A DNA stretch of 49,692 bases from Syntrophaceae bacterium (GTDB lineage Bacteria; Desulfobacterota; Syntrophia; Syntrophales; Smithellaceae): positions 1 to 49,692 of the forward strand of contig PLGI01000091.1 of assembly GCA_003139775.1 (NCBI GenBank). The letters are read 5' to 3'. The position numbers and the translations under genes are program-made. Under the pieces are notes generated by a model, which had not been told where the DNA came from, did no database searches, and saw nothing but the letters and a program-made list of their open reading frames with translations. Position 1 is the stretch's first letter. Each line of letters starts with the position of its first letter. Shown here piece after piece: positions 32,702 through 40,482 of this stretch.

Positions 32702-33181
32702 ATGAAACCTAAACCGTTTAAACCGGAAATATACAGTAATGATGAGCTTTATGTGCGCGACGTTACCACCGGCCTTGTCTGGCATCGTTCGATATACCGG
32801 ACCTTATATGTCGATACGGATCGCTCACAAGTGGTTTATCATTCCAATTACCTGCGTTATTTTGAATTCGGCCGGACTTCATTGATGCGCGATGTCGCTT
32901 ATTCCTACAAAGAAATCGAGGAAAGCGGCTATGTTTATCCGATTTTTGATTTGGGCATCAGCTTTTATCAACCTTTGTATTACGACGATTTAATGTATAT
33001 CTATACGCGGCCGGTAAATTTGGAGCGGGTGCGTTTGCAGTTTGACTATATCATCACGCACGCGGAAAAGGGACATATAATCTGCATCGGCTTTACAAAA
33101 CATTGCGCTTTGAATTTGACGGGCACCCCAGTGGCCGTCGATCCCAAAACGGTTCAATTATGGAAATCGTTCCCCGGTTAA
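32702..33181 (+). CDS. 4HBT-family acyl thioesterase
   Basis: 159 aa, one hotdog domain. 'RTLYVDTDRSQVVYHSNYLR' is the 4-hydroxybenzoyl-CoA thioesterase-type signature with the catalytic Asp before 'Y-H-x-N-Y'. Then come 'YFEFGRTSLMRDV' and 'DLGISFYQPLYYDDLM'. Such enzymes hydrolyse acyl-CoA or acyl-ACP and often end chain growth in small lipid or polyketide clusters. It overlaps the next gene by 22 bp and begins 2 bp after the ketosynthase stop. It may release the finished chain, or edit stalled chains. Confidence 0.9.
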   Translation: MKPKPFKPEIYSNDELYVRDVTTGLVWHRSIYRTLYVDTDRSQVVYHSNYLRYFEFGRTSLMRDVAYSYKEIEESGYVYPIFDLGISFYQPLYYDDLMYIYTRPVNLERVRLQFDYIITHAEKGHIICIGFTKHCALNLTGTPVAVDPKTVQLWKSFPG

Positions 33182-34026
33182 ATCAAAAAATACGGTATCC
33201 CTGGAATATTGAGGTATCCCCGTATCTGCATGACCACCATTTTGAAGGAAAAATCGTTCTGCCCGCGGTGGAAGTGTTAATTGTTTTGTCTAATGTTGTT
33301 AAAATAAATTTTCCCAAAATAAACGTCAGTTGTCTGTATAAGGCGCACTTTTCCCGGTTTTTATTAATTTCGCCGGGTGCGCGGCGTCTGGAAGTATTTG
33401 TTGATATAGAAACTACCGATGATGGCGGCATCATTGCTTCGCTCCTAACCTCGGTAAAATCGAAGGACGGCACGATCAGCCGCACGGTCGAACATGCCTG
33501 CGTGGCGTTTGCCGCCGCTGATTCCGCGCCATCTTCCGTGCCTCCTTTTCGTGTTGTGAATAAACTGGAAGGAGATTGCATAAGCGTGCCCTCAACTACT
33601 ATTTACCGTGAGTTGGTGCCTTTTGGGACGGCTTATCAAAACATTATCGGTGATTTATCAGTTTCACCTAAGGGCGCACTGGCTTATCTTTCGGGTGGGG
33701 GCAACGAGGCGGATGAAGATTTGCTTGGGTCTCCGTTTCCTCTGGACGCGGCAATGCACGCGGCCTGTGTTTTGGGGCAGCGCTTTAGCGGCATTGTTCC
33801 CTTTCCCACAGGATTTGAAAAAAGAATAATTTATAAAAAGACAAAAAAAGGAGGCACCTATATTGGCCGGGTTGTGCCGGTGAAGGTCAATCATGAATCG
33901 CTGATATTTGATGCCTGGATTTATGATTTAGATGGTATAATGTACGAAAGCATCAGTGGCATTCAAATGCGTGATGTGTCGCAAGGCCGCCTGCGTCCAC
34001 CGCCGTGGATTAAAGCCGATTTATAA
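33160..34026 (+). CDS. Stand-alone double-hotdog dehydratase (polyketide-synthase DH-like)
   Basis: 288 aa from ATG 33160, which overlaps the thioesterase end by 22 bp; the ORF extends to 33103 only through that gene. The first hotdog half has 'LHDHHFEGKIVLPAVE', fitting the HxxxGxxxxP dehydratase motif with His26. The second half has 'PFPLDAAMHAAC', fitting Dxxx(Q/H) with Asp196 and His200. So both catalytic residues of a modular-PKS dehydratase domain are present on a free protein. It would turn 3-hydroxyacyl into enoyl chains. Finding it beside FabA- and FabZ-like proteins gives this cluster three hotdog dehydratase-like proteins. Confidence 0.85.
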   Translation: MEIVPRLNQKIRYPWNIEVSPYLHDHHFEGKIVLPAVEVLIVLSNVVKINFPKINVSCLYKAHFSRFLLISPGARRLEVFVDIETTDDGGIIASLLTSVKSKDGTISRTVEHACVAFAAADSAPSSVPPFRVVNKLEGDCISVPSTTIYRELVPFGTAYQNIIGDLSVSPKGALAYLSGGGNEADEDLLGSPFPLDAAMHAACVLGQRFSGIVPFPTGFEKRIIYKKTKKGGTYIGRVVPVKVNHESLIFDAWIYDLDGIMYESISGIQMRDVSQGRLRPPPWIKADL

Positions 34027-34049
34027 AAAGTATTTGTTTTGCGTGTCCC

Positions 34050-34162
34050 CCGCTGGCGGGGGATTAAGGAGGTGGATGTGTTGATGTAGCTGTGATGTTC
34101 ATCAGTTTACAGCTTGAAAACCTTTATCCACCTCCGTCACTGCGTGACACCTCCGCCAGCGG
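34050..34162. repeat. Long imperfect palindrome
   Basis: Outer arms CCGCTGGCGG / CCGCCAGCGG and inner arms GGAGGTGGAT / ATCCACCTCC enclose a smaller hairpin with AGCTGT / ACAGCT; GTCAC-TGC-GTGAC sits in the right arm. The whole 113-bp stretch could fold as one cruciform-like structure. It lies between the dehydratase and PlsY-like genes, and is unlike families A and B. Confidence 0.75.
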
Positions 34163-34189
34163 AGGATATTATAAAGTTTCTGAAAAAGT

Positions 34190-34768
34190 ATGATAAAAAT
34201 AATTTTAATTTATCTTTTTGCTTATCTTGCCGGGTCCGTAAATTTCGCCATTATTTTTTTTAAACTAACCGGCAGGGAAGATCCACGCCTGAGCTTCAGC
34301 GGCAACGCGGGAACCACAAATGTTTACCGGCAGGCGGGATATTTCTGGGCGACTGTAATATTATTACTCGATATCGGCAGGGCTTTGGTTGTGGCGGCTG
34401 TAGCCGTGCATTTTCTGGAGGGAAAGTATTTACCCTGGGCGGGTTTTTTTCTTGTCTTGGGAAATAGTTTCCCCTGCTTTCACGGCTTCCGCGGCGGCAA
34501 AGGTGTGGCCAATTATCTAGGCTTTACAGCTCTTATCGCGCCGTGGGCGGCTCTCATCGCCGCGGCAATCTGGCTTGCTGTTTACGGGATTGTCCGGGTT
34601 ACTTTCATTGCTTCATTTTTCATGATTTTTACTCTGGCTTGTGGACAGGCTTTTACTCTTGACTGGCAATTCAGCGCGATAACTGGCGCCCTCGCGACAT
34701 TTCTGCTGATCTTATTTAATCATAGAAAAAATATTATCAACTACCGGAAAATTGCTGACACTCAATAA
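34190..34768 (+). CDS. PlsY-like glycerol-3-phosphate acyltransferase
   Basis: 192 aa with about five membrane helices. PlsY motifs are visible: 'GSVNFAIIFF' (GS near helix 1), 'SGNAGTTNVYRQAG' (for GSGNxGATNxxR) and 'HGFRGGKGVANYLG' (for the FkGGKGVA loop). PlsY uses acyl-phosphate to acylate glycerol-3-phosphate at the membrane. This copy departs from the consensus (A for P, T for A), so it is probably a special paralogue of the housekeeping enzyme that moves the cluster's acyl product onto a glycerol backbone. It ends the cluster, about 160 bp after the dehydratase. Confidence 0.88.
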   Translation: MIKIILIYLFAYLAGSVNFAIIFFKLTGREDPRLSFSGNAGTTNVYRQAGYFWATVILLLDIGRALVVAAVAVHFLEGKYLPWAGFFLVLGNSFPCFHGFRGGKGVANYLGFTALIAPWAALIAAAIWLAVYGIVRVTFIASFFMIFTLACGQAFTLDWQFSAITGALATFLLILFNHRKNIINYRKIADTQ

Positions 34769-34813
34769 ATGTTATCATCCATTTCAGGCCTTCATTTCTC
34801 CTGATAGTGTACG

Positions 34814-34963
34814 TCATTGTCTTTTGAAGTATTGAATTTCTCTTTCGTGTTTTTCCGCAGCCTCACGCGTTGTGAATGTTCCAAGATTTCTCCGCTTCCC
34901 GGTTTTGAGGTTCTTCTTTAGAGAGTATATGCGGTACTCACCTGTTTTGAGTTTTCTGATCAT
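34814..34963 (-). CDS. Small basic conserved protein, 49 aa
   Basis: A 49-residue ORF starting MIRKLKTGEYRIYS and ending with 'EIQYFKRQ'. Its ATG is preceded at good distance by AGGAGA. The middle reads 'KTGKRRNLGTFTTREAAEKH'. Short proteins of this pattern (basic, G-E-Y-R start, K-R-R-N-L-G-T-F, A-A-E-K-H-E) are common as small hypothetical genes in delta- and other proteobacteria, and resemble the start of an integrase arm-type DNA-binding domain. So it may bind DNA. It stands alone, opposite in direction to the lipid cluster. Confidence 0.75.
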   Translation of the reverse strand: MIRKLKTGEYRIYSLKKNLKTGKRRNLGTFTTREAAEKHEREIQYFKRQ

Positions 34964-35060
34964 CTTTCAGTTCTCCTATGGAGATTCAATCGACTTACGT
35001 CCAGCGTAACCGGCTGGCGAAGAAGCGCAGCGGAATTACTAGTCTAGGTTGACGCTGTTG

Positions 35061-35621
35061 TTATACAGGTTTATCTTCAGACCGTAAAATATCATACGTT
35101 TTCAGTGATAATCCATCACGATCACCTTCAAACTCCCATTCATAACGGTCTCTAAATATGTCATAAAACATTATCTTTAAAGTGAACGCTCGATAAGAGT
35201 CTGACTGCTCTCTATGAACAAATACCGTTTCATCTTTTCCTATGATTTTTATATCCCTTTGAAAATTTTCAATCTGAACATTAGGCGCCGCACGAACTGT
35301 CTCTTTCTGCCCGTGAACATTAGAAGTAGTTCTTCGTATCGAAATGTTGAATGCAGCGCCACTACCCTTATTAACTAAGAACAAATCGTATGCAAATTGC
35401 ATTTGAAAATGAGCCATGTTCGGACTGGGTTTGACCTGTTCAATTATAGCATCCAAAATTGGCATATTCGAACTTTTTATCTGCTTTTTAGCAAGTCTAT
35501 TTTGCTCTATCATTTGACACTTCATTTCTTGTGTTTCTTTCCAATAACGAATGATGAAAAATGCAGTAACTGCCAATACAATAAAATTTAGTGTTTGAAA
35601 TAGTGTCTCTGTGCACGTCAT
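35061..35621 (-). CDS. Membrane-anchored hypothetical protein
   Basis: 186 aa. One membrane segment at residues about 10-25 is followed by a charged coiled-coil-like stretch ('KETQEMKCQMIEQNRLAKKQ') and a soluble beta-rich domain ('YDLFLVNKGSGAAFNISIRR', 'IMFYDIFRDRYEWEFEGD'). The domain resembles the single-pass proteins often found in integrated or mobile regions, with no set function. Its base composition is more AT-rich than its neighbours, and it is isolated among repeats, so it may be acquired. Confidence 0.7.
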   Translation of the reverse strand: MTCTETLFQTLNFIVLAVTAFFIIRYWKETQEMKCQMIEQNRLAKKQIKSSNMPILDAIIEQVKPSPNMAHFQMQFAYDLFLVNKGSGAAFNISIRRTTSNVHGQKETVRAAPNVQIENFQRDIKIIGKDETVFVHREQSDSYRAFTLKIMFYDIFRDRYEWEFEGDRDGLSLKTYDILRSEDKPV

Positions 35622-35679
35622 CTATTTACTCCATCACGTGATAAGAAATCAAAAAGACTGCCTAACAATTAATATACGT

Positions 35680-35745
35680 AACCACGGGTATGAACCCGAA
35701 GCAAGCTTCAGTGCACTTTGTTTCCGAAGCTTGGGTCTCGTTAAT
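35680..35745 (+). repeat. Family B unit
   Basis: ACCACGGGTATGAACCCG, then the stem-loop AAGCTTCAG-tgcactttgttt-CCGAAGCTTGG and GTCTCGTTAAT. Same loop and flank as elsewhere, but the stem here is AAGCTTCAG, so the paired bases have changed together. Confidence 0.7.
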
Positions 35746-35788
35746 TATTTACGCCAATATCTTTCAATAATCAAACAATTATTATTTT

Positions 35789-35910
35789 ATACCATGTCGA
35801 TTTCAAAGGCTAACGAGGCGGCAAGGAGGAGGCGACGAGGCGTATTATACATACGTTGAGGAAGCCGACGACACAGCCAACAAAGTTAGCCAAAGAAAGC
35901 GAATTGGTAT
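35789..35910 (-). repeat. Family A repeat, short form, at the S51 gene 3' end
   Basis: Starts ATACCATGTCGATTTCAAAG, has GAGGCGGCAAGGAGGAGGCG and CCAACAAAGTTAGCCAAAG, and ends AAAGCGAATTGGTAT. About 122 bp. Its last base is the first base of the S51 gene stop codon (TCA on this strand), so insertion has touched the end of that gene. A second copy is inside the same gene at 36480. Confidence 0.88.
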
Positions 35911-36713
35911 CAGCGCCTTTTTTTGATAAATTTTATTGGCGCAGAGCCAAGCGATGTGATTTTGCCGTCCGGCGCAACCCGCAGTGCGCCTTCGGCCGGG
36001 ATGCCGTAACCGATTGTGCCTTGCGGGAAGAAGCCGAGCAATCTTTTCATTTCCATCCAGTCGTCTTCTTCATCGTGAACATCGCAAAGCAGTGGCGCGA
36101 ATCCCAGACAATCCAGAAGTTCGACGGTGCTGTCATCATCAGGGTCGCGCCAGTGCATCCAGTTGCGGCACAGCATGATGGCTCCGGCGGAAATTCCGCA
36201 GAAAATTTTCCCCCGGTCATAAAGTTCCCGGAAAAAAATAATTAAATTTCGTTTGCGTAAATATTTCATTCCCAAGTCCACATCGCCGCCGCTGATAAAG
36301 ACAACGTCGCTTGCAAGCAAAATATCCCGCGCCTTATCCGGATCAAATCGCCGCACGAGGGGAACAAGACTGACACTTCCGGCGCCAGCATCCATTAATA
36401 TTTGCTTTAACATTAAAAAGAATTCTTTGTTATCATCGCTGGCCGTGCCGATATACGCAACGCAAGGGGCTTTCTTTTTATACCAATTCGCATTCATTCG
36501 TCTACCTTTGTTGGCTGCGTCATCGGCTCCTCGACGTATATTTGAATACGCCTGCGTAGCCTCTTCCTTGCCGCCTCGGTATACTTTTGACTGCAAATTG
36601 GTATTGCTGCTCTTTAACACTTCGGCCAGAATCGCTTTAGTGTTTTTCGACTGTGGTCCTCCGGCAATCAAAAAAATATCGGCAGGTTTTGATTTATAAT
36701 TCGGGGAGGTCAT
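35910..36713 (-). CDS. Peptidase S51-like protein carrying a translated repeat
   Basis: 267 aa from ATG 36713 (a TTG at 36728 is possible). The peptidase S51 (dipeptidase E/cyanophycinase-like) core shows 'VAYIGTASDDNKEFF', 'VVFISGGDVDLGMKYL', the nucleophile Ser in 'FCGISAGAIMLCRNW' and 'DVHDEEDDWMEMKRLLGFFP'. These enzymes cleave Asp-linked peptides or related amides. Residues 37-78 (from 'NTNLQSKVYRGG' to 'RRMNANWY') do not belong to the family: they are translated from a family A repeat at 36480-36604 that adds 42 codons in frame. The insert follows 'LKSS' and precedes 'KKKAPCVAYIG', a surface loop before the first core strand, so the fold may survive. Confidence 0.88.
   Translation of the reverse strand: MTSPNYKSKPADIFLIAGGPQSKNTKAILAEVLKSSNTNLQSKVYRGGKEEATQAYSNIRRGADDAANKGRRMNANWYKKKAPCVAYIGTASDDNKEFFLMLKQILMDAGAGSVSLVPLVRRFDPDKARDILLASDVVFISGGDVDLGMKYLRKRNLIIFFRELYDRGKIFCGISAGAIMLCRNWMHWRDPDDDSTVELLDCLGFAPLLCDVHDEEDDWMEMKRLLGFFPQGTIGYGIPAEGALRVAPDGKITSLGSAPIKFIKKRR
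36480..36604 (+). repeat. Family A repeat, short form, inserted in frame in the S51 gene
   Basis: Starts ATACCAATTCGCATTC and ends GCAAATTGGTATT, with TTTGTTGGCTGCGTCATCGG, AATACGCCTGCGTAGCC and TTCCTTGCCGCC inside. On the minus strand it reads without stop codons through 42 codons in phase with the host gene. It is in the same orientation as the rlmN-splitting copy at 1265. Confidence 0.9.
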
Positions 36714-36792
36714 ACAAGTCTTTATCAACCTCTCTTAGGTTTGTCATCTTGCAAAGTGTACAGATTAGGGGAACTACTTGCAGTAATTCCGG

Positions 36793-37710
36793 TCAGCCGT
36801 TGAGTCTCGCGTTGAATTCTTCAAGGGTGAAGCTGTATTCCTGAGTGCCGTAGCTCTCCACGGCGAAAGAAGCGCATACGCTTCCCATCCGTGCGGACTC
36901 TTCTATATCCTTGCCGTGAACCAGACCACTGATCAGGCCGCCACGGTAAGAATCTCCGGCTCCAGTCGGGTCCACCACCTTCTTTGCCTTGAAGGCGGGA
37001 ATAGCAATTTCATTATATTGCGTGGAAACTCGTGAACCCAACTCTCCCAGTGTGGTGATAATTGTTCCGGCCATTTTCAATAAGGCATCCTTATTCAACC
37101 CGGTCTTACTGATGATCAGGCTCAGTTCGTAATCATTAACAATTAGTATCCGGCATCCTTCTATGACCTGGATCAAGTCTTTCGTGTCCCACATAGGCAG
37201 AGATTGTCCGGGATCAAAGATATAATCGATACCTCTGGCTTTGCAGGCGCGTGGGTAATTAACCATGTCCTCAAAATTGCCGGGAGAAACGATAACAATT
37301 GTTTTTTGGGGATCGAATTTGTCGAAGTCTAATGTAGATTGATATTTCATCGCCCCGGGATTGAAACCGGTGATTTGGTTATTGGCCTTGTCTGTGGTAA
37401 TATAAGCGCCTGCCGTGAATTCGTCGGCAATGATTTTGATGCTTTCTGTCGATATCCCGTTTTTCGTAAGCCATTTGAAGTACCTTTGGTAATCGTGGCC
37501 AATAGTGGCACAGATGATGGGCTTTTCACCCATCAGTGTGAGCGAGTAGGCGATATTACCCGCTGTGCCGCCGTAGTTTTCCTTCATGCTATTCACCTGG
37601 AAACAAACGTTTAGAACATGAATTTTATCGGGCAGAATGTGATCGGAAAAGTGTCCGGGAAAATCCATAATCCTGTCATATGCCAGTGAGCCGGAAACAA
37701 TTATTTTCAT
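36793..37710 (-). CDS. PfkB-family carbohydrate/nucleoside kinase
   Basis: 305 aa from MKIIVSGSLAYD (AAAGG about nine bases upstream); a second ATG at 37728 is possible. 'ENYGGTAGNIAYSL' is the substrate-binding Gly pair, 'TDKANNQITGFNPGAM' the lid-proximal segment, and 'VVDPTGAGDSYRGGL' the PfkB signature 2 with the catalytic Asp. The family includes ribokinase, adenosine kinase and fructokinase. The N-terminal 'SGSLAYDRIMDFPGHF' and the neighbouring amidohydrolase of the MTA/SAH deaminase type suggest a nucleoside as substrate, but this is an inference. It is the last gene of the 40458-36793 operon, about 75 bp after the ligase. Confidence 0.88.
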   Translation of the reverse strand: MKIIVSGSLAYDRIMDFPGHFSDHILPDKIHVLNVCFQVNSMKENYGGTAGNIAYSLTLMGEKPIICATIGHDYQRYFKWLTKNGISTESIKIIADEFTAGAYITTDKANNQITGFNPGAMKYQSTLDFDKFDPQKTIVIVSPGNFEDMVNYPRACKARGIDYIFDPGQSLPMWDTKDLIQVIEGCRILIVNDYELSLIISKTGLNKDALLKMAGTIITTLGELGSRVSTQYNEIAIPAFKAKKVVDPTGAGDSYRGGLISGLVHGKDIEESARMGSVCASFAVESYGTQEYSFTLEEFNARLNG

Positions 37711-37784
37711 ACAGGTCAACCTTTCCAATCATTTTAAAATCATTGTCTGAACTGCGGAGACTATAGAAAATATTAATTTTGGTG

Positions 37785-39110
37785 TCAATGATATTTTAAG
37801 ATACCAAAGAGTCTGTCAATGTTAACAGGAATGTTTGAGCGCGTTAATCTGTACTTGCCTGATGGTTCGGTTTCAATTTTTTCCACAAAACGCACATTAA
37901 TGACGGCGCTTCGACCATAAAGAGACAACAACCGTTCAATTATTTTTTCCTTCAGTGATGTGGAGGCGTCAACTTCCTCATCAAGAACAATGTTGACATT
38001 ATAAATACTATCTTGTTGAAAGATCTGATACTCAGCAACAGATTTCCAACCGGCCATAATAGATTCGATTGTTGCCGTGGTTACCGGAGCCCCATTTGTC
38101 GTATAGGTGAGATTAGCGATACGACCGGCAAATCCATTGCCAATGTATCCGTCATCGCGGCCGCAGGCGCAAAAGTTGGCAGGATCAATCTGCACCAGAT
38201 CACCAACGTCGAACCGGATTAAAGATCGCCAGGGGTTGGTCAGAGTTGTCAGCAGCAATCTTCCCACGTAAGGATATCCATATTCAGGGCGCATAAACTC
38301 TACATCAACCCGGCAGCAGGAAGATACCTGATGAAGTTTCCCCTGTTCGCATTCCATAAACACATATCCCGCTTCAGTCGAACCGTAGGAGCTGACTAAA
38401 GGAGAACGAAAAGCTTTTTGAATATGCCCTCTGGAAAGAATTCCCGGATTTTCATAGGTAAGAGTAATTACCGGTGGTTGAAAAACTTGCAGATTGTGCC
38501 GGTGAGCATATAGGGCGACCTTCGCCAGATATGATGGATTTGCCTCTAGAATAACAGGCTGGAATATCTCAAGCTCGCGAATGATCCGTTCGATTAGCTT
38601 GCCATCCCAAAGGGCCGGATTCATTTTTTCGTTGAGATATAAAAAACGGCCGAGGGTGCGTTCCTCCATGGTCAGTAAACTATTTTCAGAAAGGATACCT
38701 GTATTCATGGGGCTTGTCAGAATAGCTTCACGATGATTGCCTAATTTTAATGCCGCTGTATGAGAATTGTAGCGCCATGACGCGGCTTCCGACGCATCCC
38801 ACCAAGGCTGATACCAAACATTTGTGACCCGCTCTTCAATTGTTCCGCTGGTATTGACGAGTTCGATTTCTCCGCTTTGCAGGACGGCGTTAATATCTGA
38901 CCCATGGGGAATAAAATTACGCCAGGTGTGTTCCCGTAGATCACGTTTGGAAATGGCAGGCATTGCCTGAAAACGTTCGTCAACTGCAGCGGTTGGTCCC
39001 GGATCCAATACCTTCCACGCTTTATAAGCCGGCACATGGTTGATGGCGGTTTCCAAGGCCTTTGTTGATAGAAGATTATAATTTTCAGGAAAATGAGGAG
39101 ATACTTTCAT
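37785..39110 (-). CDS. PaaK-like AMP-forming ligase
   Basis: 441 aa in the adenylate-forming superfamily. 'LVNTSGTIEERVTNVW' is the ATP-binding P-loop, 'SSYGSTEAGYVFMEC' the aromatic motif, and 'IRFDVGDLVQ' with 'GRIANLTYTT' the hinge. 'CACGRDDGYIGN' carries Cys typical of PaaK-related proteins. It would activate a carboxylic acid as acyl-AMP and transfer it to CoA or another thiol. It starts 10 bp after the amidohydrolase stop. The substrate is not clear; aromatic acids such as phenylacetate are typical for PaaK, but other members of this group activate other acids. It is shorter and more diverged than true PaaK. Confidence 0.85.
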   Translation of the reverse strand: MKVSPHFPENYNLLSTKALETAINHVPAYKAWKVLDPGPTAAVDERFQAMPAISKRDLREHTWRNFIPHGSDINAVLQSGEIELVNTSGTIEERVTNVWYQPWWDASEAASWRYNSHTAALKLGNHREAILTSPMNTGILSENSLLTMEERTLGRFLYLNEKMNPALWDGKLIERIIRELEIFQPVILEANPSYLAKVALYAHRHNLQVFQPPVITLTYENPGILSRGHIQKAFRSPLVSSYGSTEAGYVFMECEQGKLHQVSSCCRVDVEFMRPEYGYPYVGRLLLTTLTNPWRSLIRFDVGDLVQIDPANFCACGRDDGYIGNGFAGRIANLTYTTNGAPVTTATIESIMAGWKSVAEYQIFQQDSIYNVNIVLDEEVDASTSLKEKIIERLLSLYGRSAVINVRFVEKIETEPSGKYRLTRSNIPVNIDRLFGILKYH

Positions 39111-39120
39111 TATTAAAACT

Positions 39121-40458
39121 CTAGCACAGCTTCTGATTAATTATATCAGCGGCAACAACGCGGACATTTTCCATAGCCGTTGGAAGGTCAATCGTGCGCA
39201 GTTGCCGGTCTTTCATAACAATCTTGCCATTGATAATGCTGGTTTTTACATCCGCACCGCGGGCGGCATAGACAAGTTGAGAATAGCAATTATAAAGCGG
39301 GGTGAGGTGAGGTTGGTTCATATCCACCAAAATGATGTCGGCTTGTTTTCCTGTTTCGATAGAACCAATAAATTTTTCCATCCCCAGTACTTTTGCTCCG
39401 CCGGTCGTGGCCATCTTTAAAACTGTTTCCGCGCTCATCACGGTAGGGTCAAGTGATGTGACTTTGTGAATTTTTGCCGCCGTATCCATTTCCCGAAACA
39501 TGTCCAGATCGTTATTACTGGCGGAACCATCCGTTCCCAATCCCACTTTGATGCCGTGTTTCAGCATTTCAGGGACAGGGGCGACGCCTGCCGCAAGCTT
39601 CATGGAGCTCTCGGGGTTATGTGAAACCCTGACGCCCAGATCAGCAAAAACAGCCATATCTTCTTTGGTAAGCCAATTACAATGAACGGCAACGGTTTGT
39701 TCGTCCAGAACACCCAGATCAAGCAGATGCCGAACAGGTTTTTTGCCGTAACGATTTAAGATAGTATCGATCTCATCTTTATTCTCGAGCAAATGCATCA
39801 GGTATAGAATACCGGCTTCGCGGGCAGCTTCCTTTATGTTGACAAGTGTTGCCGGAGAACATGTATAAGGAGAGTGACAGAAATAAGCCGGTGTAATCAT
39901 CGGCGCATAAGACTGCCAGCGTGTCACAAAACGCTCAGCCACCGCCATCCTTTTCTCTAACTTGGGCTTATCCGGTGTGATAAAATCAGCGAAACCCTGC
40001 GAGACAATAGCGCGCATACCGGCGGCGCTGAGAGCTTCCGCGATGGCGTCTTCGAAGAAATAGCCATCGCAAAAAGTTGTCGTGCCGGAGAGAATCATTT
40101 CCGCCATGGCGAGTGTCGCTCCGTCATAAACCATTTTCTTATTGACGAAGCGTGCCTCCGCCGGGAAAATATGTCCGGTTAGCCACTCCATTAACGGCAG
40201 GTCATCAGCCATGCCCCGGAAACAGACCATCGGCAGATGCGTATGCGTATTGACTAAACCGGGCATAACGATGCAGCCGGACGCATCGATAGTGTCTTTA
40301 GTCTTGAGGGCGGCATATTCTTGATCGCTATTTCGTCCAACCGCGACAATGAGACCGTCTTTGATTCCGACTAACGAATCTTCGATAATTTCCATTTTGG
40401 CGGATATTGTCACAAGTGTTCCGCCGGTGATCGCCATATCCCAGTTATTTTCTTGCAA
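39121..40458 (-). CDS. Amidohydrolase, MTA/SAH/5'-deoxyadenosine deaminase type
   Basis: 445 aa from a TTG at 40458 (GGAAG eight bases upstream). Metal ligands are visible: 'VNTHTHLPMVCFRG', 'MHLLENKDE', 'VAVHCNWL' and 'VGLGTDGSASNNDLDMFREM' (Asp). The 'PLMEWL' segment is typical of MtaD-like deaminases. These remove the 6-amino group of methylthioadenosine, S-adenosylhomocysteine or 5'-deoxyadenosine. The last is the by-product of every radical SAM turnover, and this window holds four radical SAM enzymes, so a salvage role is attractive. It heads the operon with the ligase and PfkB-kinase. Confidence 0.85.
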   Translation of the reverse strand: MQENNWDMAITGGTLVTISAKMEIIEDSLVGIKDGLIVAVGRNSDQEYAALKTKDTIDASGCIVMPGLVNTHTHLPMVCFRGMADDLPLMEWLTGHIFPAEARFVNKKMVYDGATLAMAEMILSGTTTFCDGYFFEDAIAEALSAAGMRAIVSQGFADFITPDKPKLEKRMAVAERFVTRWQSYAPMITPAYFCHSPYTCSPATLVNIKEAAREAGILYLMHLLENKDEIDTILNRYGKKPVRHLLDLGVLDEQTVAVHCNWLTKEDMAVFADLGVRVSHNPESSMKLAAGVAPVPEMLKHGIKVGLGTDGSASNNDLDMFREMDTAAKIHKVTSLDPTVMSAETVLKMATTGGAKVLGMEKFIGSIETGKQADIILVDMNQPHLTPLYNCYSQLVYAARGADVKTSIINGKIVMKDRQLRTIDLPTAMENVRVVAADIINQKLC

Positions 40459-40482
40459 GTGTTCTTCCGTATTTAATCAATA

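Noticed and set aside
21732-34768. Assignment as an aryl polyene cluster
   Set aside because: No ammonia lyase, no aromatic starter ligase within the cluster and no glycosyl/acyltransferase fusion typical of those; three radical SAM enzymes have no place in that pathway.
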